A stretch of DNA of 64,000 nucleotides from Panopea generosa. Its lineage: Eukaryota; Mollusca; Bivalvia; Adapedonta; Hiatellidae. Below the pieces are notes generated by a model. That model made no database searches and was not told the DNA's origin. It saw nothing but the letters and a program-made list of their open reading frames with translations. Positions 1-10,936 of the stretch are shown piece after piece; the stretch's first letter is position 1; every line of letters begins with the position of its first letter. Both the position numbers and the translations under genes were made by a program. Location: the NCBI GenBank assembly GCA_029582155.1, contig CM055905.1, forward strand, positions 64,571,952 through 64,635,951, read 5' to 3'.

Positions 1-800
1 AGTGCAAATTGAAGTAAAGCGTTCAAATTCTTTCATTTGCTGGCAATTGTCTTGTTTTGTAATGACTGACATATTTTACTTGCATTTCTGAGATGAATGG
101 AAGTTATGATATTTGAAAACGATATTTCGCGAGATTTTGTGTGAATACGCGAGCGTTGATAATATATCAATCAGTTGCTTTTCTTTTCTATATAAGTCCT
201 TGTTTCAGTCAGTAACGCGTCAGTTAACATATCTCTGTGCAAAGTATGGGCCTTATTCCTTATACAAAGCAGTGATTTGATAATATGTAAATTTGTCGCT
301 GCGCAAAGTAACTATATCTAGTTCTACACCAAAGACCAAAGGAATACAAAATAAAATCAGTATAAGTCAGGGCCTCAGGCTATCAAGATACTACAAGTCC
401 TTGAAGATATCAAGGATTCGTATAAGTCCTTGAAAATATCAATGTAAAACAATTAACATTATTGCAAATAGATCTATTATAAAAATGTTGTGAATGTTAA
501 TTGTATGTGTGGTCAAACTGTCTTAATTACGGATGAGGATGTCCTGATTCCGAGACAATCACACACCAATCGTGAAATATCGGGTATTTCCGTATCCTCC
601 GTCTATTGCGTAGCATAAAGGCATAGGTGATCAAAATCACACACGTTACGTCAAACTCCACGGACTGGTTCACTCTACTTCCGGCTCGGAGAAAGTGAAC
701 ACTCCTGCATTTGACTACCATTTTGTTTATTTTGTTACGGAGTAAATGGATTCCTGGTTGCCAGCTCTGTGTCAGTCTTACATTGGTTGCCGGGTATAAT
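1..800. other. No gene recognised
   Basis: No convincing exon, tRNA or repeat was identified here. The motif 'tataagtccttg' recurs at about 191 and 421, which hints at a short degenerate repeat. Open frames on the minus strand (527-721) are short and match no family I know. Confidence 0.4.
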
Positions 801-806
801 ACGCAG

Positions 807-822
807 CCCCCCCCCCCCCCCC
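807..822. repeat. Poly-C tract
   Basis: A run of 16 C on the plus strand. Two more runs lie at 1667-1682 (16 C) and 1719-1737 (19 C), so three long homopolymers occur within 0.95 kb. Such runs can form G-quadruplex or i-motif structures and are error-prone in sequencing. Confidence 0.9.
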
Positions 823-1155
823 AATGCAGTTCAAATCTGCGAATAATATAGAGGAATTCCGATTGCTTACCAGACTCTCACGCTCAGTCCCATTCTGGCA
901 GGTATTTCCTGCATCAGAATTTAACATTGTATACCTATCTGTATGGTATCAAAATGTTTGTTCAGGCTTCAATATTTATTTATGCATGGAAAGTGTTTAA
1001 GCAAGACCGCCCTAACCTATATCTTGAACGCCCGGATGTAACCAATGAAATTCATAAGGGCTAGATTTCGGGCCCAAATATTGACATTCTTAAATAAATT
1101 ACATTTTTTTATAAAAGTATTTTTAAATGATAAGGCAAACATTAAAATTTTTTAA

Positions 1156-1227
1156 AAAACGTGCTAAAAGCTTTATACGTGCATCAAGTATATATTTGAT
1201 GCACGTATTAATCTTTTAGCACGTTTT
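1156..1227. repeat. Long hairpin / short MITE core
   Basis: An almost perfect inverted repeat of about 32 bases per arm with a loop of about 7 bases. The left arm contains 'cgtgctaaaag' and 'tacgtgcatcaa'; the right arm contains their reverse complements, 'ttgatgcacgta' and 'cttttagcacg'. It is flanked by A/T-rich DNA. It may be the core of a small TIR element; no target-site duplication was established. Confidence 0.75.
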
Positions 1228-1666
1228 ATAATTATAATGTGCCCCAACGGAAATGGACGCCAATTGCAGCAAGAGTCACAGTCAAGGTTAACCTGCATAG
1301 GAAGAGGCTAAATATCAAGAAGGTTCCCTTTCACTGCGCATGATCAACTTGGAACATTCGGAATCCTCGGATTTTTCTATTTACCGCTAAAATTCAAGAT
1401 GGACATGTTAATGCTTTCGGTACTAATAATGTCTTTTATACGGAATTAGTGGTTGGATGTAAACCCCGATACGTGTGATACTCTTAGTTTATGTTTTGTT
1501 TAAGTCGAACACGTACATGTAAACGAGAGTTAAGTTTAAACTTATTAATTTACAACTAAGACAAATTACGCTCGGAGACTGCCTTGGTAGAACCAGTACT
1601 TAGCATATGCGGAAAAAAAGCGTCTTACTCAAGGACACCACATATAGTCGAAAGACAGAACTCCAG

Positions 1667-1756
1667 CCCCCCCCCCCCCCCCACCATCGAACATGGATTC
1701 AGTGCTCTAATACTACTACCCCCCCCCCCCCCCCCCCTTTCCCACACACACACACC
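1667..1756. repeat. Poly-C and CA-rich simple repeat
   Basis: Two poly-C runs (1667-1682 and 1719-1737) are followed by a short CA repeat at about 1742-1755. The proline-rich open frame across it is a by-product of poly-C, not a gene. Confidence 0.85.
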
Positions 1757-1984
1757 AAGTGTTTAGTATGATAACCTTAGTTTTTAATAATTTAATAAAA
1801 AAAAAAATACTTTAGGTGTGTGTACATCCAACCACAGCAGGACCTGGTTTAATATCTTGGTTGGTAACTAAGCTCATAAATATGGTGTTTATGCACAGCT
1901 TTTTAATTATTTTAATATCCGACTTGTCTCTAGAGAAGCAAAATAAAAAATCTTTACAAGGATTCTAATAAATTGCAATATGTC

Positions 1985-2060
1985 GCACTAAGTGGGTAAT
2001 GTGTCAGACTTTCAATCAAGGGGTCAAGAGTTTGAATCATTACATAGCCAACTGAGCTGG
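1985..2060 (+). repeat. tRNA-like SINE head, degenerate
   Basis: The order of motifs (a 'aagtgggtaatgtgt' A-box-like stretch, then 'agagtttgaatcat' as a B-box-like stretch) resembles the tRNA-derived 5' part of the other SINEs in this window. No clear body follows. Confidence 0.3.
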
Positions 2061-2134
2061 TGAGTAACTGACTACATTTATGTATGTAACTAATTTTTAT
2101 AATAATTTAGTTCATACTAATTTATTTTAGCTTG

Positions 2135-2300
2135 ATTGCAATGAAAGCTCAGAGCTCATATCAACCACTCTCCGAGTCCGTTTCCTGGGTAGCACCAACT
2201 ACTGAGTGTTGTTTTATATGGGGCATCTGGACAACTGGGGATTGAACCCGCAACCTCAGGCATGAGCAGCCAACACTATCCATTTGACTTCTGCCCCACA
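2135..2300 (-). repeat. tRNA-derived SINE (minus strand)
   Basis: Read on the minus strand there is a tRNA-like head with B-box 'gcgggttcaatcccc', followed by a body containing 'gctacccaggaaacg'. The body motif is shared with the SINEs at 15107 and 29278, so this is the same broad family with a different head. Confidence 0.6.
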
Positions 2301-2639
2301 TTCTACCAATCTTTGAAAATGGTTTAATTGTATCCATTGTAATTTATGTTTTCAGCTCCTGTCATTGTGTTTATTTTTTGCTGATGAGCACAACTATAAT
2401 GTAAGTTTAACTGTTATAATAAATTCTTATAAATAGAGTTTAAAAAGAATGACAGGATTGTCACTGAGAATACTTTACAATTGTTTAAAAGAAATAATGT
2501 GTTATTATTTAGGGTAACCATTGTAAGATAAAGAATATCCATTAAAAATAAAATAAAAAAATGAATACACTTAAATACATTAAATGGTATATTTTAAAAT
2601 CATATCATTTTACATTGTCATAGTTCAAATCACCACACA

Positions 2640-2835
2640 GTCACCGTCTCGGTGATGATTGATATATATTGTCATTTGTTACTGATGCTGAAGTAGGAAA
2701 GTTGCCAGTTGTTTGCAGAGATGGGGCGTGCTTGAGTACTGGTTAACCTTCCAGGAACCAATGAAACAGTTGTTAGCTTAACTGATCGTCTGTTAGCCAT
2801 CAGTGGCATAATAATGATGCTAAATATTCAAACAA
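2640..2835 (+). repeat. SINE body, family B
   Basis: Diverged copy of the SINE body seen at 33068-33290, 18370-18590 and (minus) 53390-53630. Shared landmarks in order are 'gaaagtt', 'gcagagatggg', 'gagtactggtt', 'accttccagga' and 'tctgttagcc'. The tRNA-like head is not evident. Confidence 0.6.
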
Positions 2836-2980
2836 ACATTATTAACACAATTAAATATTGCTTTGGATTTAAAAAAAATAAATAAATATTATACAAAACT
2901 TTCATATGTTAGCACACAAATAAGTAGATAATATATTTGTATTAGTATGGTCATGAAATATTCACTTGCTGTGATTGTAG

Positions 2981-3801
2981 GTAGCGCCAACACAGTTAGC
3001 TGTAGATCCGTTTCCAGGAATTGCACAGGTAATATATAATTGCATTTAAACAATACAATTACATATATCTTCCCACATTTTACAATATGTTTTTTTTTAT
3101 TAAAGGAAACAGTAACACTTTTTGCCGTTGTTTACAGAGCTGCATCATCAGTTCTATTTAATTGCCCAGGATTCACTAAATTTGTTTGTGAATGACATTG
3201 TGTAAATATATATATATTCTATCCAATTTTGATGAGGCTGCAATAGCATTTCAAATGTCTGATTGATTGGACTAATTTTTATTAAAATGTAACTTATGTA
3301 TAAATATTTTTTACAATTTCAACAATGTAATAGATCTATACAACTCAGCTAACATTAAATTTTGTTAATTGTAGGTAGTGCCAAATCAGCATGTTGCTGT
3401 CAGTCCTGGTCTTACACCAGATGGGATCACCCAGGTAAAATAAAAAGTTGTATTTTGATAATCTCATTTCATACATTCACAGTTATTTTTAGTAAACAAA
3501 TCAATACAAGTACCAATAGAGAAAAAATATGTTGATTAACTGTTCTTTATTGAAACGCCTCAAAACAATTTAGATGCACTTGCAACTTTTATACATAAAT
3601 ATACTGACAATTACCTCTGTAGCCTTTTGGATAATGAGTCCAAGATCAAGATAAATATGACAACAGTCATGGAGAAACCCTTATGTAGGTTTAAAGAAGC
3701 AGTTGTTTCACAAATATAAATATTTGCATCTATTACAGGTGGTGCCAACTGACCATGTACTGGTAGTTAGCCCTGATCAGGCACTGTCTGAAGTCACCCA
3801 G
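2981..3801 (+). CDS. Three repeated phase-0 mini-exons (5' part of the OTU gene)
   Basis: Three short exons can be seen, each bounded by AG and GT and each a whole number of codons: 2981-3028 (16 codons), 3375-3434 (20) and 3739-3801 (21). They encode similar peptides: VAPTQLAVDPFPGIAQ, then VVPNQHVAVSPGLTPDG followed by ITQ, then VVPTDHVLVVSP followed by DQALSEVTQ. A fourth related exon (4186-4248, VAPTQQLVEVSP...) lies inside the left arm of the inverted repeat, followed by exon 5448-5498 and the OTU exon at 5765, all phase 0 and in the same direction. The simplest reading is one gene whose N-terminal region grew by exon duplication. No start codon or first exon could be assigned upstream, and I do not recognise the peptide family. 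Exon calls rest on splice consensus plus peptide similarity only. Confidence 0.5.
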
Positions 3802-4185
3802 GTATAATTAAAACAATATATTTCTTATAAACATTTTTCTCTGTTTTTATCTTCTGTTGCATTGATATAAGAATAGCAGCTTACAAAACTGTGTGTCCTT
3901 TCAAGTATAAGATCAAGTCTAGGTCATACAGTTTAAAGTTCAAATTAGCATAGTGTCTAATGACTGCTCCAAATGATCTAAATCCCTTAAACGAATTTGA
4001 TATAGCTTGATACAAATATTCACCTCATTGAGAAAGCATGTGTTACTAGACTACCAGTCACTAATGATTGATGAAAAGGTTTTAATTGAAAGTCAATTAT
4101 CAAATGTCTGTTTAACAACACCAAAATTTATAAAAATATAGGGGGTTATCTTATTTGCACCTTAAGTATTTACTTGTGATTTCAG

Positions 4186-6410
4186 GTAGCACCAACTCAG
4201 CAACTAGTTGAAGTTAGTCCTAATCAGGCACTTGAAGATATTATCCAGTTATATAATAAATATATATTTAGTAAATTAAGTTGATGTGTGCCAAGGTAAG
4301 TTAAACTCAACTGACACCTGTGTATGAAGAGTGTATGCGTGTCAAAGTAAGTTTTACTCACCTGACACCTGTGTGTGATGAGTGTATGTGTGTCAAGGTA
4401 AGTTTTACTCACCTGAGATCTGTGTATGAAGAGTGTATGTGTGTCAAAGTAAGTTTTACTCACCTGACAACTGTGTATGAAGAGTGTATGTGTGTCAAGG
4501 TAAGTTTTACTCACCTGATAACTGTGTATGTGTCAAGGTAAGTTTCACTCACCTCACACCTTGGTATGAAAAGTGTATGTGTGTCAAGGTAAGTTTTACT
4601 CACCTGACACCTTGGTATGAAGAGTGTTTGAGTGTCAAGGTAAGTTTCAGTCACCTGGTACCTGTGTATGAAGAGTGTATGTGTGCAAAGGAAAGTTTCA
4701 GTCTCCTGACACCTGTGTATGTGTGCCAAGGCAAGTTTCACTCACCTGACAACTGTGTATGAAGAGTGTATATGTGTCAAGGTAAATTTCACTCAACTGA
4801 GATCTGTATTAAGAGTGTATGTGTGTCAAGGTAAGTTTCACTCACCTGGTACCTGTGTATGAAGAGTGTATGTGTGCAAAGGAAAGTTTCAATCACCTGA
4901 CAATTGTATATGTGTGTCCAAGTCAGTTTCACTCACCTGACAACTGTGTATGTGTGTCAAGGTAAGTTTCACTCATCTGACAACTGTGTATGAAGAGTGT
5001 ATATGTGTCAAGGTAAGTTTCACTCACCTGAGATCTGTATTAAGAGTATATGTGTGTCATTGTAAGTTTTACTTACCTGGTACTTGTGTATGAAGAGTGT
5101 ATGTGTGCAAAGGAAAGTTTCAATCACCTGACAACTGTGTATGTGTGTCCAAGTTAGTTTCACTCACCTGACACCTGTGTATGCGTGCCAAGGTAAGTTT
5201 CACTCACCTGACAACTGTGTATGAAGAGTGTATATGTGTCAAGGTAAGTTTCACTCACCTGACACCTGGGTATGAAGAATGTATGTTTGTCAAGGGAAGT
5301 TAAACTCACCTTGTACCTTTATATAAAGAGTGTATGTGTGTCAAGGTAAGTTAAACTCACCTGATACCTATTGATTTTGATTAAAGGAAAGAACTGAGAG
5401 TACTTCAAATATTTTGATCATCGATATTAATGTATTTCTCTTTCAAGACTGATGGTTCCGGTTTACACAGCCAGATAGCTCCAGATGTGTTTGATCAGGT
5501 ATAACAACAAAAGAAAGATAATACAAATACTAGTAATACTTAGATATTCAAATTGTAATTAATAGTTATTGAAGTATATTTTACTAAAGAATACTTTTTA
5601 TATTAAGTATTGGAAATTAAATATTTTCTGCACATCAACATTATTGATTTGTGAAATTCTATACTAACTTTGGTGATATATATTTTCACAAATACAAGCA
5701 TGTGTTTGTGTGAACATACTATTTTGTAGTTAATTGTAATGGTACAAAACAACTTTTGTTTCAGATGAACAGTTTCAGCATGCAATGTGTAGACACATGT
5801 ACCTCTTGATGTATTTAATCAGGATGAATATATTCGTAATTTTGGTTTAATTAGGCGGCATGTGTATGGAGATGGCAATTGTCTTTTTAGAGCTGTTAGT
5901 TTCGGATTATTTGGTCATGAAAGTAGTTATTCCGAGTTATGGCAAATTGCAGTGTCTTATATTAGGGAAAATGAAGTTGATTTCAATGATTTCTTTATCC
6001 AAGGATCAATGAATGACGATTTAAACAGGTTGTCTTTAGATGGTGTATATGCTGGATTTGAGTGTATAGTCGCTTTAAGTAGGCATTCCAGGCGTAATAT
6101 TTTTGTTACACAAGGTGGTAATGATAATAATATTGTTAATACTATCACTGTTGATGAACAAAACAGTTACATATCAGCAGCTCCTATTCATATTTTGTAT
6201 ACAACCAGTGTAGGAGGAGGTCATTATGATATTGCAGTTGATGATGTCACTGGATCCACATTTCCTTACCAGAATGTAGCAAATGAATTACTTAATTGTG
6301 GTAATACTTCTGTTGTAGATGATTTAAAAAGTACTTCTTTAAACGAGAGTGTAATAACTTCAGATCCATCAGAAGCATTTGATAACATTGGTAGTAGCCG
6401 TCTGCAGTAG
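4186..6410 (+). pseudogene. OTU cysteine-protease gene, left-arm copy, broken
   Basis: Exons, all phase 0: 4186-4248 (VAPTQQLVEVSP...), 5448-5498 (TDGSGLHSQIAPDVFDQ) and an OTU exon from 5765 to a stop at 6408-6410. The OTU exon shows the catalytic Cys loop (GDGNCLFRAVSFGLFG) and the late His motif (GGGHYDIAVDDV), as in OTU deubiquitinases. It lacks 14 bp present in the right arm just after 'acacatgta' (about 5803). That breaks the frame from the exon start, so only an internal Met at 5862 gives an open frame (182 codons). The donor of exon 4186-4248 is also damaged (cag-tta instead of cag-gta), a defect shared by both arms. I infer a non-functional or N-terminally truncated copy. Confidence 0.6.
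4285..5368 (+). repeat. 51-bp minisatellite, array 1 (left arm)
   Basis: About twenty degenerate units of roughly 51 bp, some shortened, with core 'gtgtcaaggtaagttt' and 'cactcacctgacacc'. It lies in the intron between the exons at 4186 and 5448. Because 51 is divisible by 3, it gives 17-residue repeat frames on both strands; these are not genes. Confidence 0.9.
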
Positions 6411-6439
6411 CTTTACTGATCACGTTTACATAAACCCAC

Positions 6440-7318
6440 CATAAGGTAAAGACTCTTGTCTTGTTGGAACTGTTTGTAGTCATTGCAATATGTATTTCTC
6501 TTCAAAGAAAAGTTTGAAAAGACATAGTCGTAAATGCCGTTCTAGTCCATTAGACAAATAGGAAAAACCATTGACTTCAATTCCTTGCAGTGTACCATCT
6601 TGTTCTGAAAAGTTTAGGACAGTAGATAAAATGGCTGAACACCTTAAGACTATTCATGGAACTGAAATGGCAATACAAACATTTAATTTTAAAACTGAAC
6701 AGGAATTTGTGTGTTGGAAATCCAATGAGGAATGTACAAATAATGTGTTTTTTAAGTGCTTAGCTACGAAAAAGGTCTGTGGTAAAGTATACAAGAACTT
6801 TATATGTTATCGTAGTGGTTCAAAACTTAGTGAAACTAGTAATAACATTAAGAATGCTGTTTTAAGTAATAAACGTGCACGTAAAGGCTCAGCAAAAATA
6901 GGTAAGATCTGCCCATCATGAATGAATGTAATAGTGCAAAGTTCTGGGGTTGTTTCTGTGAAGTACATACAGACTCATTTTCATGCAACTGGTTTAAATC
7001 AAACTCGTTTCCTTCCTATCCCAGAATCTGTAAGGAATCAGATTAGGTCACGTTTATCCATGGTACAAAATATTAGTAGTCAACATCAGTGCATTTAAGA
7101 GTTCAAAGTCTGCAGTCACTCCCCAATAATCCTGTGCTGTTATATAAGCAGCAACACACACAATCTAATTCTATCCAACTTAGGAAAGAAGATTTCATGT
7201 TGGTTCTGAGGACCAAAGAACAGGCTATAGAATTTAAACATTATGCCCCTGATGTTATATGTATAGAATCTACTCATGGCACAATAAACACAATAGAAAA
7301 ACTTACGCCTAAGTAAAA
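6440..7318 (+). pseudogene. C2H2/FLYWCH-like and MULE transposase N-terminus, left arm, broken
   Basis: Translation in order gives a C2H2-like finger (CSHCNMYFSSKKSLKRHSRKC), a second finger (CSVPSCSEKF...HLKTIHG), a FLYWCH/WRKY-like stretch (FVCWKSNEE...FFKCLATKKVCGK), then SVKYIQTHFHATG and APDVICIESTHGT. The last two match the layout of MULE transposases, where the D of the 'D.THGT' motif starts the catalytic core. Breaks: a stop at about 6558 (K codon in the right arm), a TGA at 6919-6921 (R in the right arm), and a frame change at about 7095 shared by both arms. The frame ends at 7316, where 'cctaagtaaaa' could be a donor or a truncation. The catalytic remainder is absent from the window. 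The fragment lies 30 bp after the OTU stop, in the same orientation. Confidence 0.6.
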
Positions 7319-7384
7319 ATCTCATCAAACAAGAAAATAGAAAAACAACTCAGTTTCAAGGCAACACAGAAGAAAAAAGGAGTT

Positions 7385-7808
7385 TATGTGTATCGGGGTA
7401 AGATTCCCTCTCCTCGTACCAATGTATAAGAGTATGTGTGTCAGGGTAAGATTCCCTCTCCTCATACCAATGTATGAGAAGTGTATGTGTGTCAAGGTAA
7501 GATTCTCTCTCCTCAAACCCATGTATGAGGAGTGTATGTGTGTCAAGGTAAGTTTCTCTCTCCTCATACCTATGTACAAGGAATATATGTGTGTCAAGGT
7601 AAGTTTCCCTCTCCTCATACCAATATATGATGAGTGTATGTGTGTCAAAGTAAGTCTCCCTCTCCTTGTACCTATGTATGAGGATGTATTTGTGTTGGGG
7701 TAAGATTCTCTCTCCTCGTACCTATGTACAAGGAGTGTATGTGTGTCAAGGTAAGTTTACTTCTCTTACCTATGTACCTCTTCATACCTGTATATGTGTG
7801 TGTGTCGC
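7385..7808 (+). repeat. 51-bp minisatellite, array 2 (left arm)
   Basis: About eight units with core 'gtgtcaaggtaagtttcc' and 'ctctcctcatacc'. It has the same period and orientation as array 1 and shares its 'gtgtgtcaaggtaag' core, so the two arrays are diverged relatives flanking the OTU/zinc-finger block. Confidence 0.88.
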
Positions 7809-9044
7809 TGTAAAAAGAGTGTAAAATTATTGAAAAAAATGGCGACGATTTAATTTTTACAAAATTGATAATTAAAAGCAAACATTTTTAAAGCTTGAAT
7901 TACTGTAAGACTTAAAAATAAAACAGGAATTTGAACTATCATAATTAATGTACAGTGTAAGTTTAATGCAGCTTCAAAATGCATCCTTATAGTACAATGA
8001 AGTACATCTGTCTTTAAGATGGAAGATGTTGGTTCAATCCCAACTAAGGATATCTGTTGGATGCTTCATACTACGTATTGTAAATTAGTTTTGAATTTAT
8101 GAAATGAGGATAGTGAAAAATGCTTATATTAGTAAATAAGTTTGTATTAATTTCAGGAATGGTAGCATAATTTTGAGTTTGATCCGGTGATGAAAAACAG
8201 GCTAGATTAATGTCTGAAGTCCGAACTAGACTAGAGAATGTTTTTCATCTTTCAATGAAAACTCAAAATTGTATAATTTACAATATATTTTCAAATTATT
8301 TAAGATGAAAGAATAACTATGATGATGTTTTTTTTATATTAAAGTATCTAGCTACCAATTTAATGCCATTGTTTGAATAGTGACTTTGTTCCAAGCCCTG
8401 TTGAATAAGCACAGTTGTGCACATCTTTATGGCTACCTAGGCTACAGTAAGCATCCCATGAAATGTAATGTCCTACAAGCTAAAAGCAAAGCAACATCAT
8501 GGTGCCAATTAAAAATGTAAACTGGTACTTTAAGCACTACCCAAATTCAATTGATTTTCATAAAGAAACGAAATGCAGTTTCTATTGTTTCAACATTGCA
8601 CATCATTAACACATAATGCACGATTTTCTATATATCAGATGTCCACTCTCTTCGCTAAATGACCATAAAATATGTTACTAACTATATTTTTGGCCTGCTG
8701 TTCGTGAACCTTTGACAGTGTCATATATCAAAAGTTCAAACTAATTAGTATCTCCAAATCTTAAATAACTAAATGCACGTACTTATAGCATGCCATACAC
8801 ACCAGTATTATTTTGGGTTTAAGTTTTACATTATTAAAAAAATAGAATACAATAATTAATAATTGAAGTGAAGTGATTGACAATAACATGTGCTATATAT
8901 ATAGTTGACATACAGACTGAATGATTGTATGCAAGTATTTCAATATTCTTTATTTTCATTACTATTTGCCTTACTGAATGGAAACTAAATAGGGTTTATA
9001 AAGTTTATAAGTTAAACTTTGCTTAATGATTGTCTTATTTGTAT
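7809..9044. other. Arm interior without a gene
   Basis: No coding exon recognised. A tRNA-like B-box ('ggttcaatcccaa') at about 8032 may mark a degenerate SINE head. The same sequence recurs inverted at 9666-10900. Confidence 0.4.
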
Positions 9045-9665
9045 CAAGAAGAAATTTGGTTTTACCAGTGGGAGTTTGTTATTTTTAGGTTTTTATGAGT
9101 ATAACAATGTAATCGATAACTTATATACCTTCATTACAAAAATTGTTACCCACCCCCCTTCCCTTACACACATACAAACATGTATATGGAACTGCCATTA
9201 TAAGAGTTTAAAAGCAAAAACATCAAAATAATACACCGAATTAAAATGCACCCCACCCACAAACAGATCTATAACAGTATACTGCAGTCTCAACAAACGT
9301 TTACTCTTCGAGAAAAATGACAGTGATTGTTTCTATTTATACTTATTAAAGAGTGGTTTAAAACATTAAATATTGTTCTGTCACTTCTGTGTATCAATAT
9401 TAAGTGTGTTTTTTATTGTAGAAATTGTAAATACAGAAAAGAGGTAATACTTTCTTAGATTTACACAGGAAGTCTATCAGGGAGAAAGTCTTTGTAGTAC
9501 AAGAAAGTACAAACTCCTCCAAGGAGTGAGATGTCAGTTCAAGTCTGACCTTGGACAAATTGATAGACTTCCATTACTTTTTCATAATGATATATAATAA
9601 AGGCTTTCAATTGTGCAATGATGTGGACTTTGGTTAAAATATTTGGTATGAAATATGGCTTATTT
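9045..9665. other. Central loop of the inverted repeat
   Basis: Single-copy spacer between the arms. It holds a small inverted pair, 'ggaagtctatca' (about 9469) and 'tgatagacttcc' (about 9571), with a B-box-like 'gttcaagtctg' between them. This may be a tiny SINE- or MITE-like insert. No gene seen. Confidence 0.6.
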
Positions 9666-10936
9666 ATACAAATAAGACAATCATTAAGCAAAGTTTAACT
9701 TATAAACTTTATAAACCCTATTTAGTTTCCATTCAGTAAGGCAAATAGTAATGAAAATAAAGAATATTGAAATACTTGCATACAATCATTCAGTCTGTAT
9801 GTCAACTATATATATAGCACATGTTATTGTCAATCACTTCACTTCAATTATTAATTATTGTATTCTATTTTTTTAATAATGTAAAACTTAAACCCAAAAT
9901 AATACTGGTGTGTATGGCATGCTATAAGTACGTGCATTTAGTTATTTAAGATTTGGAGATACTAATTAGTTTGAACTTTTGATATATGACACTGTCAAAG
10001 GTTCACGTACAGCAGGCCAAAAATATAGTTAGTAACATATTTTATGGTCATTTAGCGAAGAGAGTGGACATCTGATATATAGAAAATCGTGCATTATGTG
10101 TTAATGATGTGCAATGTTGAAACAATAGAAACTGCATTTCGTTTCTTTATGAAAATCAATTGAATTTGGGTAGTGCTTAAAGTACCAGTTTGCATTTTTA
10201 ATTGGCACCATGATGTTGCTTTGCTTTTAGCTTGTAGGACATTACATTTCATGGGATGCTTACTGTAGCCTAGGTAGCCATAAAGATGTGCACAACTGTG
10301 CTTATTCAACAGGGCTTGGAACAAAGTCACTATTCAAACAATGGCATTAAATTGGTAGCTAGATACTTTAATATAAAAAAAACATCATCATAGTTATTCT
10401 TTCATCTTAAATAATTTGAAAATATATTGTAAATTATACAATTTTGAGTTTTCATTGCAGGATGAAAAACATTCTCTAGTCTAGTTCGGACTTCAGACAT
10501 TAATCTAGCCTGTTTTTCATCACCGGATCAAACTCAAAATTATGCTACCATTCCTGAAATAAACACAAACTTATTTACTAATATAAGCATTTTTCACTAT
10601 CCTCATTTCATAAATTCAAAACTGATTTACAATACGTAGTATGAAGCCTCCAACAGATATCCTTAGTTGGGATTGAACCAACATCTTCCATCTTAAAGAC
10701 AGATGTACTTCATTGTACTATAAGGATGCATTTTGAAGCTGCATTAAACTTACACTGTACATTAATTATGATAGTTCAAATTCCTGTTTTATTTTTAAGT
10801 CTTACAGTAATTCAAGCTTTAAAAATGTTTGCTTTTAATTATCAATTTTGTAAAAATTAAATCGTCGCCATTAAGCAAACTTGAATAAACCGACAATTGG
10901 AAAACTTTTTTTCAATAATTTTACACTCTTTTTACA

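Larger units (their letters stand above)
3944..9044 (+). repeat. Left arm of large inverted repeat
   Basis: This 5.1 kb stretch recurs in reverse complement at 9666-14738. The outer edge is at 'attagcatagtg' (3944, matching 14738). The inner edge is at 'tgcttaatgattgtctta' and the following few bases (ending 9044, matching 9666). Arms stay collinear throughout, with point changes, a 14-bp deletion in the left OTU exon, about 36 extra bases in the right arm near 10870-10910, and different minisatellite copy numbers. Confidence 0.92.

Noticed and set aside
2190-2215. Extra mini-exon ('gtagcaccaact') like those at 2981-4248
   Set aside because: It sits inside a minus-strand SINE body, has no matching donor, and the resemblance covers only about a dozen bases.
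4224-5365. Repeated 17-residue frames (YEECMCVKVSFTHL-like) suggesting a small repeat protein
   Set aside because: The 51-bp period makes these open on both strands. They lie in an intron, contain splice-donor words and have no start context.
4285-5368. Possible CRISPR-like array
   Set aside because: Units are contiguous and degenerate with no unique spacers, and the DNA is eukaryotic.
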